From Nilaparvata lugens (taxonomy: Eukaryota > Arthropoda > Insecta > Hemiptera > Delphacidae), in NCBI RefSeq assembly GCF_014356525.2, contig NC_052517.1:7650601-7714600 (forward strand): 64,000 bases of DNA. Direction: 5' to 3'. The notes beneath the pieces were generated by a model, which had not been told where the DNA came from, did no database searches, and worked only from the letters and a program-made list of their open reading frames with translations. Of this stretch, positions 22,922-35,654 are shown in pieces. Each line of letters begins with the position of its first letter. Position 1 is the stretch's first letter. A program made the translations under genes and the position numbers.

Positions 22922-24138
22922 AATCTTCCTCTACAATGTTTTATTTATAAAATTTTCCTCTAAAACGCATATTTTTTTAGTTATAAGCTTCAAAAGCCAA
23001 AAAAACTTTTTTTTAAATTTTATTTCATTATAACTTTTTTGTGCAAGAGATACAGAGAAATTTTGAATCCATGAAATTCAGAGCGTTTTTTTCAACTTTG
23101 GAATGATGCGCTGTACGTCAAAAAATGAGTTCTCCAGCGCCCTCCAAAGAAAACCCTGCATGATTTCCTGTGCGTTTTTCCATGCGCATGAGGTAACAAG
23201 CTAGAACTATAAAATTTCATGACTACTTCAAGATACAGACTTGCAAATGGTCTCAAACTCTTCGTTACAACAAGCCGAATAAGAATATTGATGATGAAAA
23301 CAACGAAAATATTCGACATCATTGAAAAATTCAAGATGGCGGTCATTATTGACAGAAATTTTTATATCGCTTGTTATTCTGTTATTGTGAGAGATATCGG
23401 ATTGGTTTTATCACCAAAGTGTTTAGAATTAACCAAACTATGATGTTCGAGGGAATCGTCTCATTTCGACCACTCTTTTCATGATTTATTCAACTTCAAA
23501 AACTTGAAACATACATTTTTCGGGGACAATATTTCACTTTCCACCCTGTAAATGTATTCGCAGTAGACATACACTAATGTTATCGGTACAGTGTTTTAGA
23601 ATATTCCCAAAGCTTTGAAATGACATCTGGTTGGAGACTGTAAGTCCATATTCCACGGCTGGAGCGTCATCGGAAAAAGAGAGAAAAGTATTGTTTGCAA
23701 CGGAATACACGCTTTTTCCACCAAATGCCAATCCCAACAATTAGAAAACCGTGTAACTTATGACTCCTTGAAAGTACAGACTCGGGAATGGTAACAATCT
23801 CTCTGTATATATGTGTAGAAAGAGATTAATCATGATGGCAATCCCAAAAATGTTTGTCATCATGAAAAAAACAAGATGGCGGCAAAAAATATGTGATTTT
23901 CAAGAAATCGTCTGTAATTCTAAAGCTGCGTTTACACCGGAGTTAATAACAAGAGTTATTAACAGAAATTTATTAACTTGACTGAATCGTCAAAAATGTC
24001 TCTTGACAAAAGTTAATAACTCATGTTTCTAACACAAAATTCCTTGTTATTAACAAGATCTTGTTATCAATATAATTCACTTCCATATGATTTCATTTAA
24101 CGAGACTATTCATATAATATAACAACCGGAATAGAAAG

Positions 24139-26139
24139 TGTAAAGTATCGAATTTGGGTAGATAAAAATCCCTAACCGAAATAGTAATAGTTCTGAAAAT
24201 AAAGTAACTGGCTAATATCGCCAAATAGATAATAACTAAGATTAGATAGCATCAGCTTGTTCTGGCTAAATGGTACAAAAACCTAAAAAGGATTTGAAGG
24301 AATTTGTTGCTAATAAATAGATTATTATATAAAATATTTTGAAGATTGAGGTTAGGTACATGTATTCACGGATCGGTGACCTAGAGATCGATCAAATCGA
24401 GAAACGTAGAATCTGACCAAAACCCCTTGGCAGAGCTCTATTGCAATCAAACGGTATGCAATGTGAAAAAACACCTGATCACGTGGCTAATTATTAGGTA
24501 GCATGAAATTAATATTAATGTATAGAATATTAGCTAGCATGTAAAGAGCATAACCAATAAACCAAATAAAAATAATTAAGTGTATTCAGGAAATAGGAGG
24601 TACCAGGCGCATGAATACCGAATAAAATTTGCATGCACCAATAGCAAAACGGTAGTTAATAGGCGGCAACTGTAGGCCAATTCAAAAATTTTCTATATAT
24701 TTATATAAATGTACTGGATTTTGTGTTAAAACTTTGTATAGTCTATGTTATCGATATGGCTCGAAAGCAAAGAAATTATTAATCATACAATCTAAGTAAT
24801 ATTTTGGTATTTTTTGTAAGATCTATTTGAACCTAAATGGCGGAGGACTAAGATATTCAAATTTTATGTTAATTTGAAAGTCGGAAATGAGATTTGTAAA
24901 ATTGAGAAAGGAGAACCAGCACTCGCCAACCAAATGCCACCAGGAGAGGACCCCAAATATTTTAGAGCGTAGTACCTTGCTAATAAATTTGTAAAAGTTA
25001 AGTTAAATCAAATTATTAAATTTCTTAAAGGCTTCGTGATGCTATTGTAAAGCAGAAGTCATTTTCAATTTTCAATAAATTTATAACCCCTTGGAAGAGA
25101 CGATTCCGGCTACCATATTCCCGGACCACATGGAGTTGGATCGACATCGGCGGCTTATAAGAAGATTTTCGACACGTGAGTGATAAATATTGAATTAGTG
25201 ATGGGCGCCCTAGTGCTTCGAATTAATCTAATAATCAAAGCTAGCTCGCCGAAAGGGTTTTTATTATAAATTAAGAAATTAATAAGAGTAATACTTGCGC
25301 AAGTAAAATTAGTATTAAAGGTATTTTATTGAAAGAAAAAGATAGATCAATACATTTCAGAAAATTCTATTGAATCAAAGAAGTATAAAATCTAGGCTAT
25401 TAAAACATATGCATATGATATTTAATTTTTGCAATATAATTTGCGATAGTTTGTTATAGCTCTAATTCACTAGATGAATGGCTCTACCTATTCCGTCAGG
25501 TGCCGAATCTTGCACCCTGAGATAAAATATATATTCGATACAAAGAAATCTACTAAGTACTAGAGATTTTAATATATATATATATATATTTGGATTATTA
25601 GTGGCTAATTTATCAAGCTGATCTTAAAGCACATATTTTTAATTGAATTGTCCAAGTCGACAAGTATTAGCAAGCGCATATCGCAGCTACATGCAAAAGA
25701 ATGCATATGATTTTAAGATAAAGGCACATGGTAATGATTCGTGCCATAAATCTAGAATATAAAATTTAGCCTGTGATATTTTACTGATTTCAATTATTGT
25801 TCTATTTTTATATTATATTTTTTATCGCTCTTTATATATTTTTTGCCTCGATCTATTTTTGCATTATTTGTTTAATATATGTATGAAATGTTTATGGTGT
25901 GCAATTTATTTTTATTCCTCAACACTATAGTATAAGTATCATATTTATATATATTTATTTTTATTGAATTACAAGAGTTATAGGAGAAGCCCATACCTAG
26001 GCCTATCAAGATTTTTTGAGACTGAATCCTATTAAAAAACCACGACCTAAATATATGATTATATCAAATATCTCATGCTTTACCGACTGATGCCAAGCAG
26101 GAGGCTAATCGTTATTTAAATATAAAGAATAACGTGACA
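24139..26139 (+). repeat. 5' LTR
   Basis: 2001 bp; differs from the 3' LTR (1993 bp) mostly by single-base changes in length of homopolymer or AT runs, for example GGATTTGAAGG against GGATTGAAGG. Confidence 0.9.
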
Positions 26140-26146
26140 TAAAACA

Positions 26147-26206
26147 TGTCGCCCAACGTGATAGGCCACGGATACGACATAAAACATGCCGTACCAACGT
26201 GGGACT
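26147..26206 (+). other. Primer-binding-site-like pair
   Basis: TGTCGCCCAACGTGATAGG at 26147 resembles the TGGCGCCCAACGTGGG type of priming site. A second version, GCCGTACCAACGTGGGACTG, follows about 40 bp later. Both are preceded by GACATAAAACATG, so the stretch is a short tandem duplication spanning the LTR end. Confidence 0.45.
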
Positions 26207-26622
26207 GATGATGAGAGCCGAGCTCATTGAATAATTATTGAAATTAAGTCAATAACCATATTGAAAATTATAGATAACTTATACGAGTATTGAGGAAAAC
26301 TGGCGAAGTAAAATTTGTATTACTTTTTGGGGAATCAATAGCTTTAAATAAAGAGAAATTATATGTTTTAAGAAAATTTTTATTATTGTTATTGTAAAAA
26401 AGAAAATATATTTTATAGAGAGAGCTATTATATTTTATGGGCCTAAACTGCTAGTCAGAATCAATGAATAGTATTATTATATTATAAGAGCTTAAGTAAT
26501 AAATAGGTTACCTGGCTTGTAATGTCCATAGGCCTATCCTCATTTGTGTCCTTATTAATGCCTTGTTGGCCAAAACTTTCACTTTTTTAACAAACACTTG
26601 ACACTTAATCCATTTTTAAAAT

Positions 26623-28241
26623 ATGAGTCTCTTTTCGTCCACGCAAAGTAAGGTAGCAGACACACTGCAGACGGCGATAGTAGCGGAGATCGACGCTGAG
26701 GGGGGCGCGATGGAGTCCAACGCCCAGATCTCTTCAATCACCGCCAAGAATCCTGTGAACAGTAATAAACCGTTAAATGTCTCCCAAGAAGCAATAAGAA
26801 GGGTTATAGTAGAGGGGATGATCAAGTCATTTTCTAATAGTTTAGAAAAAACAATGACCATGGTAATGAAGGACTTGAAGGCGGAAATGAAGGAAATGCG
26901 GGAATCATTGAAGGATACATCGGTAAGAACGGGTAAGGAAACTGCGGACACAATATCAGCATCTACCGCTGAAAATCAAGAACTAATTACAACCGATTTA
27001 ACAGCAAAAATAGATACTGTCACTTGTGAGTTAAACAAAGAATAGATAACCTACCAGCACAAAACACTTCGCAATTCATGAATAGCTCACCCAATTCTGA
27101 TACAAATCAAAACATAGTACAACTTGAAAGTCAAATACATCAATTTCCGCACGAGAATATAGAGCCTATTCCCATAACAACGTTTGATTCACTACACAGT
27201 TTCAATGAATTAGGCCGTTTTGACAATACAGACCGCTATCTCCAACCTAAAGAATTTATAGATCAGATAAAACTAATTCAATCATTAACACCTACCTCTT
27301 GGAATTTTTGGCGTCTTCGTTGACTAGTTTATTGATTGGCGAACCCCTGATGTTCTTTCGGAGTAGAGCCCATGAATTTACATCATTGGATGAGTTTGTA
27401 GCTGTCTTCCTGGAACAGTATTGGAGCAGAAGTAAACAGTTGGACGTGCTAGCGGACATTATATCATGCGATTTCAACCCTAACTTAGACGGTGCATGTA
27501 CCACTTTCGTCACTGCCCTACAGTTAAAAATTCTCAATTGAGCGAGCCCATTAATGAATCGGCATTAGCAAGTATTATTTTAAAGAAGCTACCGTATCAA
27601 GTTAGAATGGCACTCGCCACACAACCCATTACTGATTGCAAGCAGCTGATAAATCATTTATATGGCATACAGTCTGTGATGGCAATATCAAACCACCGTT
27701 CAGACCAGAGATACGCACAAAATCAACATAACTCAAAATTTAATCAGTATAACAGCCAAAATTATGAACCGGTATCATATGATCGCTACCGATCTGCCCC
27801 TCAATTTGAACGCCGCTATGAGCACAGGCAAAATGGTAACTGGAATAATGAAAAATTTCAAAATCGCACAACCAACCACTATGCCAGCAGAGCAACCGTA
27901 AGAATCACTATGACGGCCGTGATCGATTAAACTCAAATAATAATCACACTCAGAACAATTACAACAGAAATTATAAACCGCCACCTCAACAAGTAAGCAC
28001 AAATTATACATTAGCACATGCAATAGGATTGAATCAACAAAAAACCCAGAACCCAGCACCCAACGACCCGCCACCAGATATACAGAAAACTACAGCTAAT
28101 AAACCAGGACTATATGATACCCCCGATATAACACCTACAAGCTCCAATGAAACAAACCAAGAAAAGCAGGATATTTCAACGTCATACACCACATTCAGAA
28201 GTGATTTACCGAAAACATTATTAGAAGACCGAAAATATTAA
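26623..28241 (+). pseudogene. Retrotransposon gag-like region, frameshifted
   Basis: Open stretches in successive frames: 26623-27045 (helical, Met/Lys/Glu-rich), 27078-27323 (ends FIDQIKLIQSLTPTS), 27299-27541 (LEQYWSRSKQ, typical of the helical retrotransposon gag domain), 27496-27930 (ILKKLPYQVRMAL, then an Asn/Gln/Arg-rich tail) and 28029-28241 (Pro/Thr-rich). Each junction looks like a one-base shift, so the ancestral product was one protein of about 500 residues. No CCHC zinc knuckle seen. The shifts could be real decay or residual assembly indels. Confidence 0.65.
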
Positions 28242-30590
28242 AAAACAGATGCAATACAGACAGCCTACCACTAAAAAACGCCGCCCACCATGCAATTAAA
28301 ACAGCCGCAAACATCAACCCATATTAAGTATTCTGTTTCCCCCCGAAGAGCAACCCGCCACCAAAGAGTCACTACTAAATATAAGCAGTCACCAGGATCA
28401 TGCACTAATTAAGGAGTTAGTGAATATAGAAAAGGTTAAAATGTAACAGATCCGCGCACCGAACCTACAACCGCCTATCAGGGACCACCACCATACTACT
28501 GTTTTGAACCACCACACCCCGCGCATCATTGACCCACAGCAGACCAAGGACCGGACCAAGAGGACGACACCAGAGAGGACGGCATGCAGGAGAAAAGAGG
28601 CATGCATCATAAGGCCCGGAGACGGAGGCGCCTGAGGACACCCGACCGGTATCAGGACGAGGAGGATAACATGCAGGAGAAAAGAGGCATGCATCATAAG
28701 GCCCGGAGGCGGAAGAAGCGACGAAGGAGGAACCGCGCGCGCGCATACAGGCCGCATGCACGTTTCAAACGCCCGAAGAGGATTCCGGACCGGCACCGAG
28801 GAGGACAGGAAGCCGACAACCTGCATCCGCGGCACATACGTTTTAAAGGCTATGATCGACGATGTGACCGCAAAATGGAAGTAATAATGGGAACAAAACC
28901 GGAGCTGCTTACGAAACTACTATGGATTCATGTTGGATAAAAACGGAACTGATAGGAAAACTATGATTGATTTGTGCATGGGCAATATAAAAGTGGACTA
29001 CTTGTGGAGATTAATTAGGATAAACGGTGTTTGAGAAGAATGGAAGAAATAAAAAGTAATATAAAGAAGTGAAAGTACCTGGATATTATATGATGAGAGA
29101 ATACTATTAAAGAGATGATAAATGTTTTGTTATGGTGTGTAATATTTGTTATAATGGCTGTGATATTAATAAAAGACTGTGTTGTAGAGATGATGGAAAA
29201 TATTATATTGTGGTTATTAAAAGAATCTAGTATTGATGAATGGAAAGTTAATATTATAAAATAGTTATTGTTGTGAGCCTAATGAGTTATAATGAGCCAA
29301 AATTAAGAATATTAGATGAAAATAATGAAAGGAAGGATGAGTTAAGAGTACAGATTGATTGGAAAAAGAATGGATTAAAAGGAATTATCATAAATGAAGT
29401 AAGGAATTGTTTGAAAGAATACACAAGATACCGGGGTTTTATATTCATGAAGATAAGTTAATAATAGGACAGCCTCAACAATCAACAACCGGATAGCAGA
29501 TAACCCAACCAGCCTACAGTATAGCTACAAGCAGAAAGTCAAAAGATACGGGAAAAATCACAACAATTCTACATGAAATATCATCGAATTTGAAATAAAT
29601 ACGATAAGCAATCAAGGAAAACACCACTATCAAGCCAATTACTAACCTTTCGTAATAAATTTAATCTTGGCATAGGACCGCATGGCAACAATCCAGTGTT
29701 TTAATTCCTTCCAACCGTTAGAAGCCTGCAATAAGAAAAAGAATAATTTTTAAATATGTAATTAAATTAGCTACATCAACTAAAAAAGGACACAAGCGGG
29801 GATAGTATGTTTAAAAATTGTTAATTACCTTTGAAAGAAAAAAAATGCAGCAGTTAGGTTAGTTATGAAATTCGACAGCAAATTCTGATGTAACATGTAG
29901 CAGTATGAAATGTAGAACCAGTGACCAGCTGGGCAAAGCCAACTAAATCAAATATGTAACGTCTGTTAAACATATGATTATGAAAAAGTATGTACCCCAA
30001 AAATGTTATTATTATTGTTATTTATTATATTTATTAATGTCGGTATATTTATTTATATGTTTTATATTTATTACCTTTAGTTATGCCACGTTTGTTACCT
30101 GAAAAAACCTAAAGTGAATGCAAGCTACCAAAAAACCAAAGAGCCATTAGCAAAAGAAAAGTATTGTACCTGATGTATAGAAAATTATTTATATTAAGAC
30201 CTAAGAAATACTATAAGATATAAGCCCAGAAGTTTTGTGAATCGAAATTATTGTCTAAAAGGAATCAATTGTGAGAATCATGAAATGTGTGTAGTTAGGT
30301 TGGCGGCCCTGCGAGCGGCGAATTTAAAAATATTATGTTTTAAGTGTTGTCAGGAGGAGTGCGTTTAGAAGATTATATTTATGATATTTTATGTGTGTTG
30401 AGGAGGAGAATTTGTTATTGTATTTGATAAAGGTATAAAGGAGATGCAGCAAATATGTCTGCGAACTGTGATAGAAGTATGAGAGTATAATTTATAAATA
30501 AAGTATAGTATATATCGATGTATTGAAGGGTGGGTTTTCATTAAAAACATTGTGATTCTCAAATATTTTGAATTCAAACCCAGGGGCGCG
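28242..30590 (+). other. Interior of LTR element downstream of gag, no pol
   Basis: Contains a GC-rich patch (28480-28850) with an 87-bp tandem duplication beginning CATGCAGGAGAAAAGAGG at 28583 and 28670, then AT-rich sequence with only short frames, the longest 62 codons at 29273-29461. I see no enzyme motif. Confidence 0.6.
28583..28757. repeat. 87-bp tandem duplication in the LTR element
   Basis: Two units, each with GGCATGCATCATAAGGCCCG, encoding twice the peptide MQEKRGMHHKARRR if translated. The frame is unlikely to be a gene. Confidence 0.8.
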
Positions 30591-32583
30591 TGTAAAGTAT
30601 CGAATTTGGGTAGATAAAAATCCCTAACCGAAATAGTAATAGGTCTGAAAATAAAGTAACTGGCTAATATCGCCAAATAGATAATAACTAAGATTAGATA
30701 GCATCAGCTTGTTCTGGCTAAATGGTACAAAAACCTAAAAAGGATTGAAGGAATTGTTGCTAATAAATAGATTATTATATAAAATATTTGAAGATTGAGG
30801 TTAGGTACATGTATTCACGGATCGGTGACCTAGAGATCGATCAAATCGAGAAACGTAGAATCTGACCAAAACCCCTTGGCAGAGCTCTATTGCAATCAAA
30901 CGGTGTGCAATGTGAAAAAACACTGATCACGTGGCTAATTATTAGGTAGCATGAAATTAATATTAATGTATAGAATATTAGCTAGCATGTAAAGAGCATA
31001 ACCAATAAACCAAATAAAAATAATTAAGTGTATTCAGGAAATAGGAGGTACCAGGCGCATGAATACCGAATAAAATTTGCATGCACCAATAGCAAAACGG
31101 CAGTTAATAGGCGGCAACTGTAGGCCAATTCAAAAATATTTCTATATATTTATATAAATGTACTGGATTTGTGTTAAAACTTTGTATAGTCTATGTTATC
31201 GATATGGCTCGAAAGCAAAGAAATTATTAATCGTACAATCTAAGTAATATTTTGGTATTTTTTGTAAGATCTATTTGAACCTAAATGGCGGAGGACTAAG
31301 ATATTCAAATTTTATGTTAATTGAAAGTCGGAAATAAGATTTGTAAAATTGAGAAAGGAGAACCAGCACTCGCCAACCAAATGCCACCAGGAGAGGACCC
31401 CAAATATTTTAGAGCGTAGTACCTTGCTAATAAATTTGTAAAAGTTAAAGTTAAATCAAATTATTAAATTTCTTAAAGGACTTCGTGATGCTATTGTAAA
31501 GCAGAAGTCATTTTCAATTTCAAATAAATTTATAACCCCTTGGAAGAGACGATTCCGGCTACCATATTCCCGGACCACATGGAGTTGGATCGACATCGGC
31601 GGCTTACAAGAAGATTTTCGACACGTGAGTGATAAATATTGAATTAGTGATGGGCGCCCTAGTGCTTCGAATTAATCTAATAATCAAAGCTAGCTCGCCG
31701 AAAGGGTTTTTATTATAAATTAAGAAATTAATAAGAGTAATACTTGCGCAAGTAAAATTAGTATTAAAGGTATTTTATTGAAAGAAAAAGATAGATCAAT
31801 ACATTTCAGAAAATTCTATTGAATCAAAGAAGTATAAAATCTAGGCTATTAAAACATATGCATATGATATTTAATTTTTGCAATATAATTTGCGATAGTT
31901 GTTATAGCTCTAATTCACTAGATGAATGGCTCTACCTATTCCGTCAGGTGCCGAATCTTGCACCCTGAGATAAAATATATATTCGATACAAAGAAATCTA
32001 CTAAGTACTAGAGATTTTAATATATATATATATATTTGGATTATTAGTGGCTAATTTATCAAGCTGATCTTAAAGCACATATTTTTAATTGAATTGTCCA
32101 AGTCGACAAGTATTAGCAAGCGCATATCGCAGCTACATGCAAAAGAATGCATATGATTTTAAGATAAAGGCACATGGTAATGATTCGTGCCATAAATCTA
32201 GAATATAAAGTTTAGCCTGTGATATTTTACTGATTTCAATTATTGTTCTATTTTATATTATATTTTTTATCGCTCTTTATATATTTTTTGCCTCGATTAT
32301 TTTTTGCATTATTTGTTTAATATATGTATGAAATGTTTATGGTGTGCAATTTATTTTTATTCCTCAACACTATAGTATAAGTATCATATTTATATATATT
32401 TATTTTTATTGAATTACAAGAGTTATAGGAGAAGCCCATACCTAGGCCTATCAAGATTTTTTGAGACTGAATCCTATTAAAAAACCACGACCTAATATAT
32501 GATTATATCAAATATCTCATGCTTTACCGACTGATGCCAAGCAGGAGGCTAATCGTTATTTAAATATAAAGAATAACGTGACA
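30591..32583 (+). repeat. 3' LTR
   Basis: Direct repeat of the 5' LTR. The sequence just before it (CAGGGGCGCG) is only a weak candidate for a polypurine tract. Confidence 0.9.
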
Positions 32584-33315
32584 AAAGCAAAAAATTGTCT
32601 TCAAATTCAAATTGAAACATGTGTGTGATCATTAAAATAATGATCTTCATTTCTGATCTAATGCGAATAATGCATCTACACCAGAGTTTGAAACAAAAGT
32701 TTTCAACATAAGTTAATCACATTTTCTTTTGGCTGCAAGTTTTGTTATCAACAAAAGTTAATAACTTTGTCACGTGTCTTGTCTGCAGCTGTAGTTATTA
32801 GGGAACAGCTGTAGTTGTAGGGTAGGGATGCTAGGCGAGGGGGTTGCGGGGAAGATAGAAACCTGTTATTAACAAAAGTTACCGACTCTCGATGGATAAC
32901 ATAAATCTTGTTAATAACAAGGAATTTTCTGTTGAAAACACGAGTTATCAACTTTTTTCAAGAGAATTTTTTGTCGATTCAGTCAAGTTGACAACTCTTT
33001 ATTAATAACTCATGTTATCAACTCCGGTGTAAATGCAACTCAACATGATGTTATTAACTTTTGTAATTAACATCAGTTGATAACAAAAATGTAAAAAACT
33101 TGTGTTATTAACTCCGGTGTAAATGCAGCTCAATAATGTTCAGGATATCAATACAGCCATATGGAATCTCCAAAATAATCATACTACAATATCCGAAAGA
33201 TCTATCTAATTCCAACAACTTTTACTATGGTGAATATAACTTCAAACTCTTGAAATCAGATTTTTGGGGACAAAATTAAGTCACAGAGGCAAAGCTATGT
33301 GACGCATACTGTGCA

Positions 33316-34420
33316 TAAATAGTTATTTGTATATCTAGAGTGGAAAGTACTGTTTTTTCTCCCTGAGGGAAAAGTTTGAAGCCCAAGGCGAAGACGAGGG
33401 CAACAATTTTCCTGAGGGAGAAAGAACATTTTCCACTCGTGATGTACACAACATTTTTTCCTCCAACTACATTTTTATAAAAACTGCAAATAGAATAATT
33501 ATTTTAAAAAACTTACGTGACCAGTAAAATGTGTTACTACATAACTTAAAAATTAAACAGCTGTCTTGTAATCACACAGTTCACTGCCCACAGCGCTGTC
33601 TGTCGGCAAAAGTTGTAACAACATGGCCGCCGACTCGACTACAATAAAGGATGGAAGTTTCCGTTTAAAATTTGATTAGTTAATGAGGAAAATTCGTTGG
33701 TTGGTTGGTGTTGGAATTACATGGAATGTAAAAAATTATAACATTTTTATAGTATACTATACTAGGGGTATTCACAATGTTGGAGTTAGCTGGCTAAGTC
33801 GCGCTATTCGCTAACTCCAGCTATTTGCTAAGTCTGTGTTAACTCAATGCTATAGTGGTACATTAGAAAAAAAATAACAGACGATCCAGGAAGCAGATAG
33901 CGCAGGTTTGAATCTGCTAACTCTATAGCTTTCTCTGTTAAAACGGCAGCCAAATGTTTATAATCTTACTTTTTCAAACTAATTCCAAGTTTCACAAATT
34001 ATCCGCTTGGATCGCTACTGCAGTTAGCTAATATCAGATGGGTTTCGATGGGGCGTTCACAATCCAGAGTTATCAAATAGCACTTTAGCTGGCTAAAACA
34101 ACATTGTGAATACCCCTAATGATATGAAGTTTGTTATAATTTAAGCATGAAACATATATTTCATAATTGATCAAATGTCTGGTTGAGGTATTTAATTTAG
34201 TTGGTTTAATGACTACTCTATATGCTTCCTCATCTAAGCTTAGACCTCTAAATCAAATGTAATTTTTTGAAATAGAGATGCTTCCCATGTTATTCAAATG
34301 GAGTTACTTTTATGCTCTAGGGAGTTTTTCTGTTTTTTACTACCGAGAGAAAAAAAGTGACACTTGAGTATTATGTTGCAGGGAGTAAAGTAGGCTCTTT
34401 AGACAGTAGGTGGAGAAAAA
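33316..34420 (+). repeat. R1 repeat upstream of gene copy 2, with insertion
   Basis: Reverse partner of 2902-4031; interrupted by a MITE at 33772-34118. Ends 41 bp before the splice acceptor of gene copy 2. Confidence 0.7.
33772..34118. mobile_element. MITE, right arm only
   Basis: Ends AGGGGTATTCACAATGTTGG and CAACATTGTGAATACCCCT, inverted; GTTAGCTGGCTAA follows inside both. The left arm (about 3205-3225) reads straight through the site, so this is a post-duplication insertion. Confidence 0.8.
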
Positions 34421-34461
34421 TAATCTCAATCCATATTTAATCATTTTTCTTTCCTTTTCAG

Positions 34462-35109
34462 CCAGGCACCAATTCTTTCCCAGATGAAGTTGCACCCAGT
34501 GCCGACTACCCTTACATCATAAATGAAGTTAATGCTAAGGAAGATAGTTGGCAAAATGTCGTCCAAAAAAGAATCCCCTTGCTCGAGGATGCTGACGTCA
34601 ACACACTTTTCGAAAAATATAAAAGCCTCACCAACAGTAATGATCCAGATGTCTCGAAGTTTCTGTACACAATGCTGATACAACATTCTCTTGCTCGACT
34701 GGTTTTGATAAGTCTGAAATTAAGCCAGGCAAATAAGAAACTTCTGAAAGAAGCTGTCCAAGTACAGCTAGAGATAAACAAGTCCAGGGTACTGAATGAC
34801 AGAAAAGGTCTAGACTTGACGCAACCCATCACAGAGAAACCAACTATCGAACAAAACCAACTTGAGACGATTTTGAAGAGTATAGTGGACAGCTTGAAAC
34901 ATAGATTGCCTGAGATGGAACTGGTTGAACAACTCAGATACATAATCCACACCACAGCCATGGAATATATCTCGTTAAGTTTGGTGGACACGCACATCTC
35001 AAGTTTTCTGTCGCAACTGTTTGGCCTGTTTGATCAGGGAAGAATGTACGGTAAAAATAACTATTATTATGATGTTATGATAGATTTTCGACCAGCAAAG
35101 GAATCCCTG
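34462..35109 (+). CDS. Internal exon of unrecognised protein, gene copy 2
   Basis: Acceptor TTTCTTTCCTTTTCAG ends at 34461; donor GTAAGC starts at 35110. 648 bp, 216 codons, phase 0 both sides, open throughout. Starts PGTNSFPDEVAPSADYPY; includes LEDADVNTLFEKYKSLTNSN, RKGLDLTQPITEKPTIEQNQ and LVDTHISSFLSQLFGLFDQ. Predicted mostly alpha-helical, acidic/amphipathic, no signal peptide, no membrane segment. The start codon must be in an upstream exon that I could not place. I recognise no family; both paralogues stay open, so the protein is probably functional. Confidence 0.8.
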
Positions 35110-35139
35110 GTAAGCAGCTGTACAGTCCGATAGCTTTAA

Positions 35140-35530
35140 TAGTTATTATAAAACGATTATCCCAGTTGAATGTTGTAAATCACCCGGAAGACTCCTGCTA
35201 TTGTAAATATTGACATCTGGGGCCTGTTTCATAAGAATTTAGAAGTCCTGTAATACAGGAACAGCTGATTTTATCGGCTATATTGAGCATGTAATTGGAA
35301 TGGTGATTCTCCTGTATTACAGGACTTGTAACTTTTATGAAACAGGCCCAGGGTAAACAGCTAGATGGAAATTCGATGAGCTCCACTATTCAAAATTATT
35401 TTCAACCCGGGAATCGAACCCCGTACCTCCTAATTGCCATCAGTCTGGAATACTTCATCTGTATCCGGCTTCCATCTGAATCCTGTAGCTTTGCCTATCG
35501 GCGGAGGGTCACTACACTACAATACTACCT
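35140..35530 (-). mobile_element. S1 SINE with nested palindromic MITE (35219-35350)
   Basis: Reverse partner of 1793-2187. B box on the minus strand within CCCGGGAATCGAACCCCG (reverse of GGTTCGATTCCCGGG). Confidence 0.7.
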
Positions 35531-35654
35531 GTTCAGAAACATACAATATTTTTGGAAATGTATCTCTCCATGAGCAACAGATGCTTCTCAAAATCAACGA
35601 GCTCTCATACATAATATAAATATTCTTCAAGAAAGAACTGTTAGAAGTTTACTT

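Larger units (their letters stand above)
24139..32583 (+). mobile_element. LTR retrotransposon, 8.4 kb, gag remnant, no pol (Gypsy-like size and target site)
   Basis: Two direct repeats of about 2.0 kb (24139-26139 and 30591-32583) both run TGTAAAGTATCG ... AATAACGTGACA, so the termini are TG...CA. AAAG flanks both sides (24135-24138, 32584-32587), a 4-bp target duplication supported by the uninterrupted copy in the left arm. The 4.45-kb interior holds a gag-like region broken by several frame changes. The 2.3 kb after it is too short for protease, reverse transcriptase, RNase H and integrase, and I see no YxDD or integrase motif. It is therefore a non-autonomous or internally deleted element. 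Confidence 0.85.
23921..33131. mobile_element. TIR element of the 4216-4971 family, split by an LTR retrotransposon
   Basis: Left part 23921-24138 starts AAGCTGCGTTTACACCGGAG; right part 32584-33131 ends ACTCCGGTGTAAATGCAGCT. Removing 24139-32583 and one AAAG restores the text seen intact at 4740-4790 in the other arm. Confidence 0.75.

Noticed and set aside
28584..28940. 118-codon Arg/His-rich frame in the LTR element
   Set aside because: Created by an 87-bp tandem duplication in a GC-rich patch; all frames on both strands are open there.
33626..33682. ATGGCCGCCGACTCG start with good context upstream of gene copy 2
   Set aside because: Frame closes after 18 codons without a donor, and the homologous left-arm site lacks it; it belongs to the R1 repeat (compare ATGGCTGACTCC at 6303).
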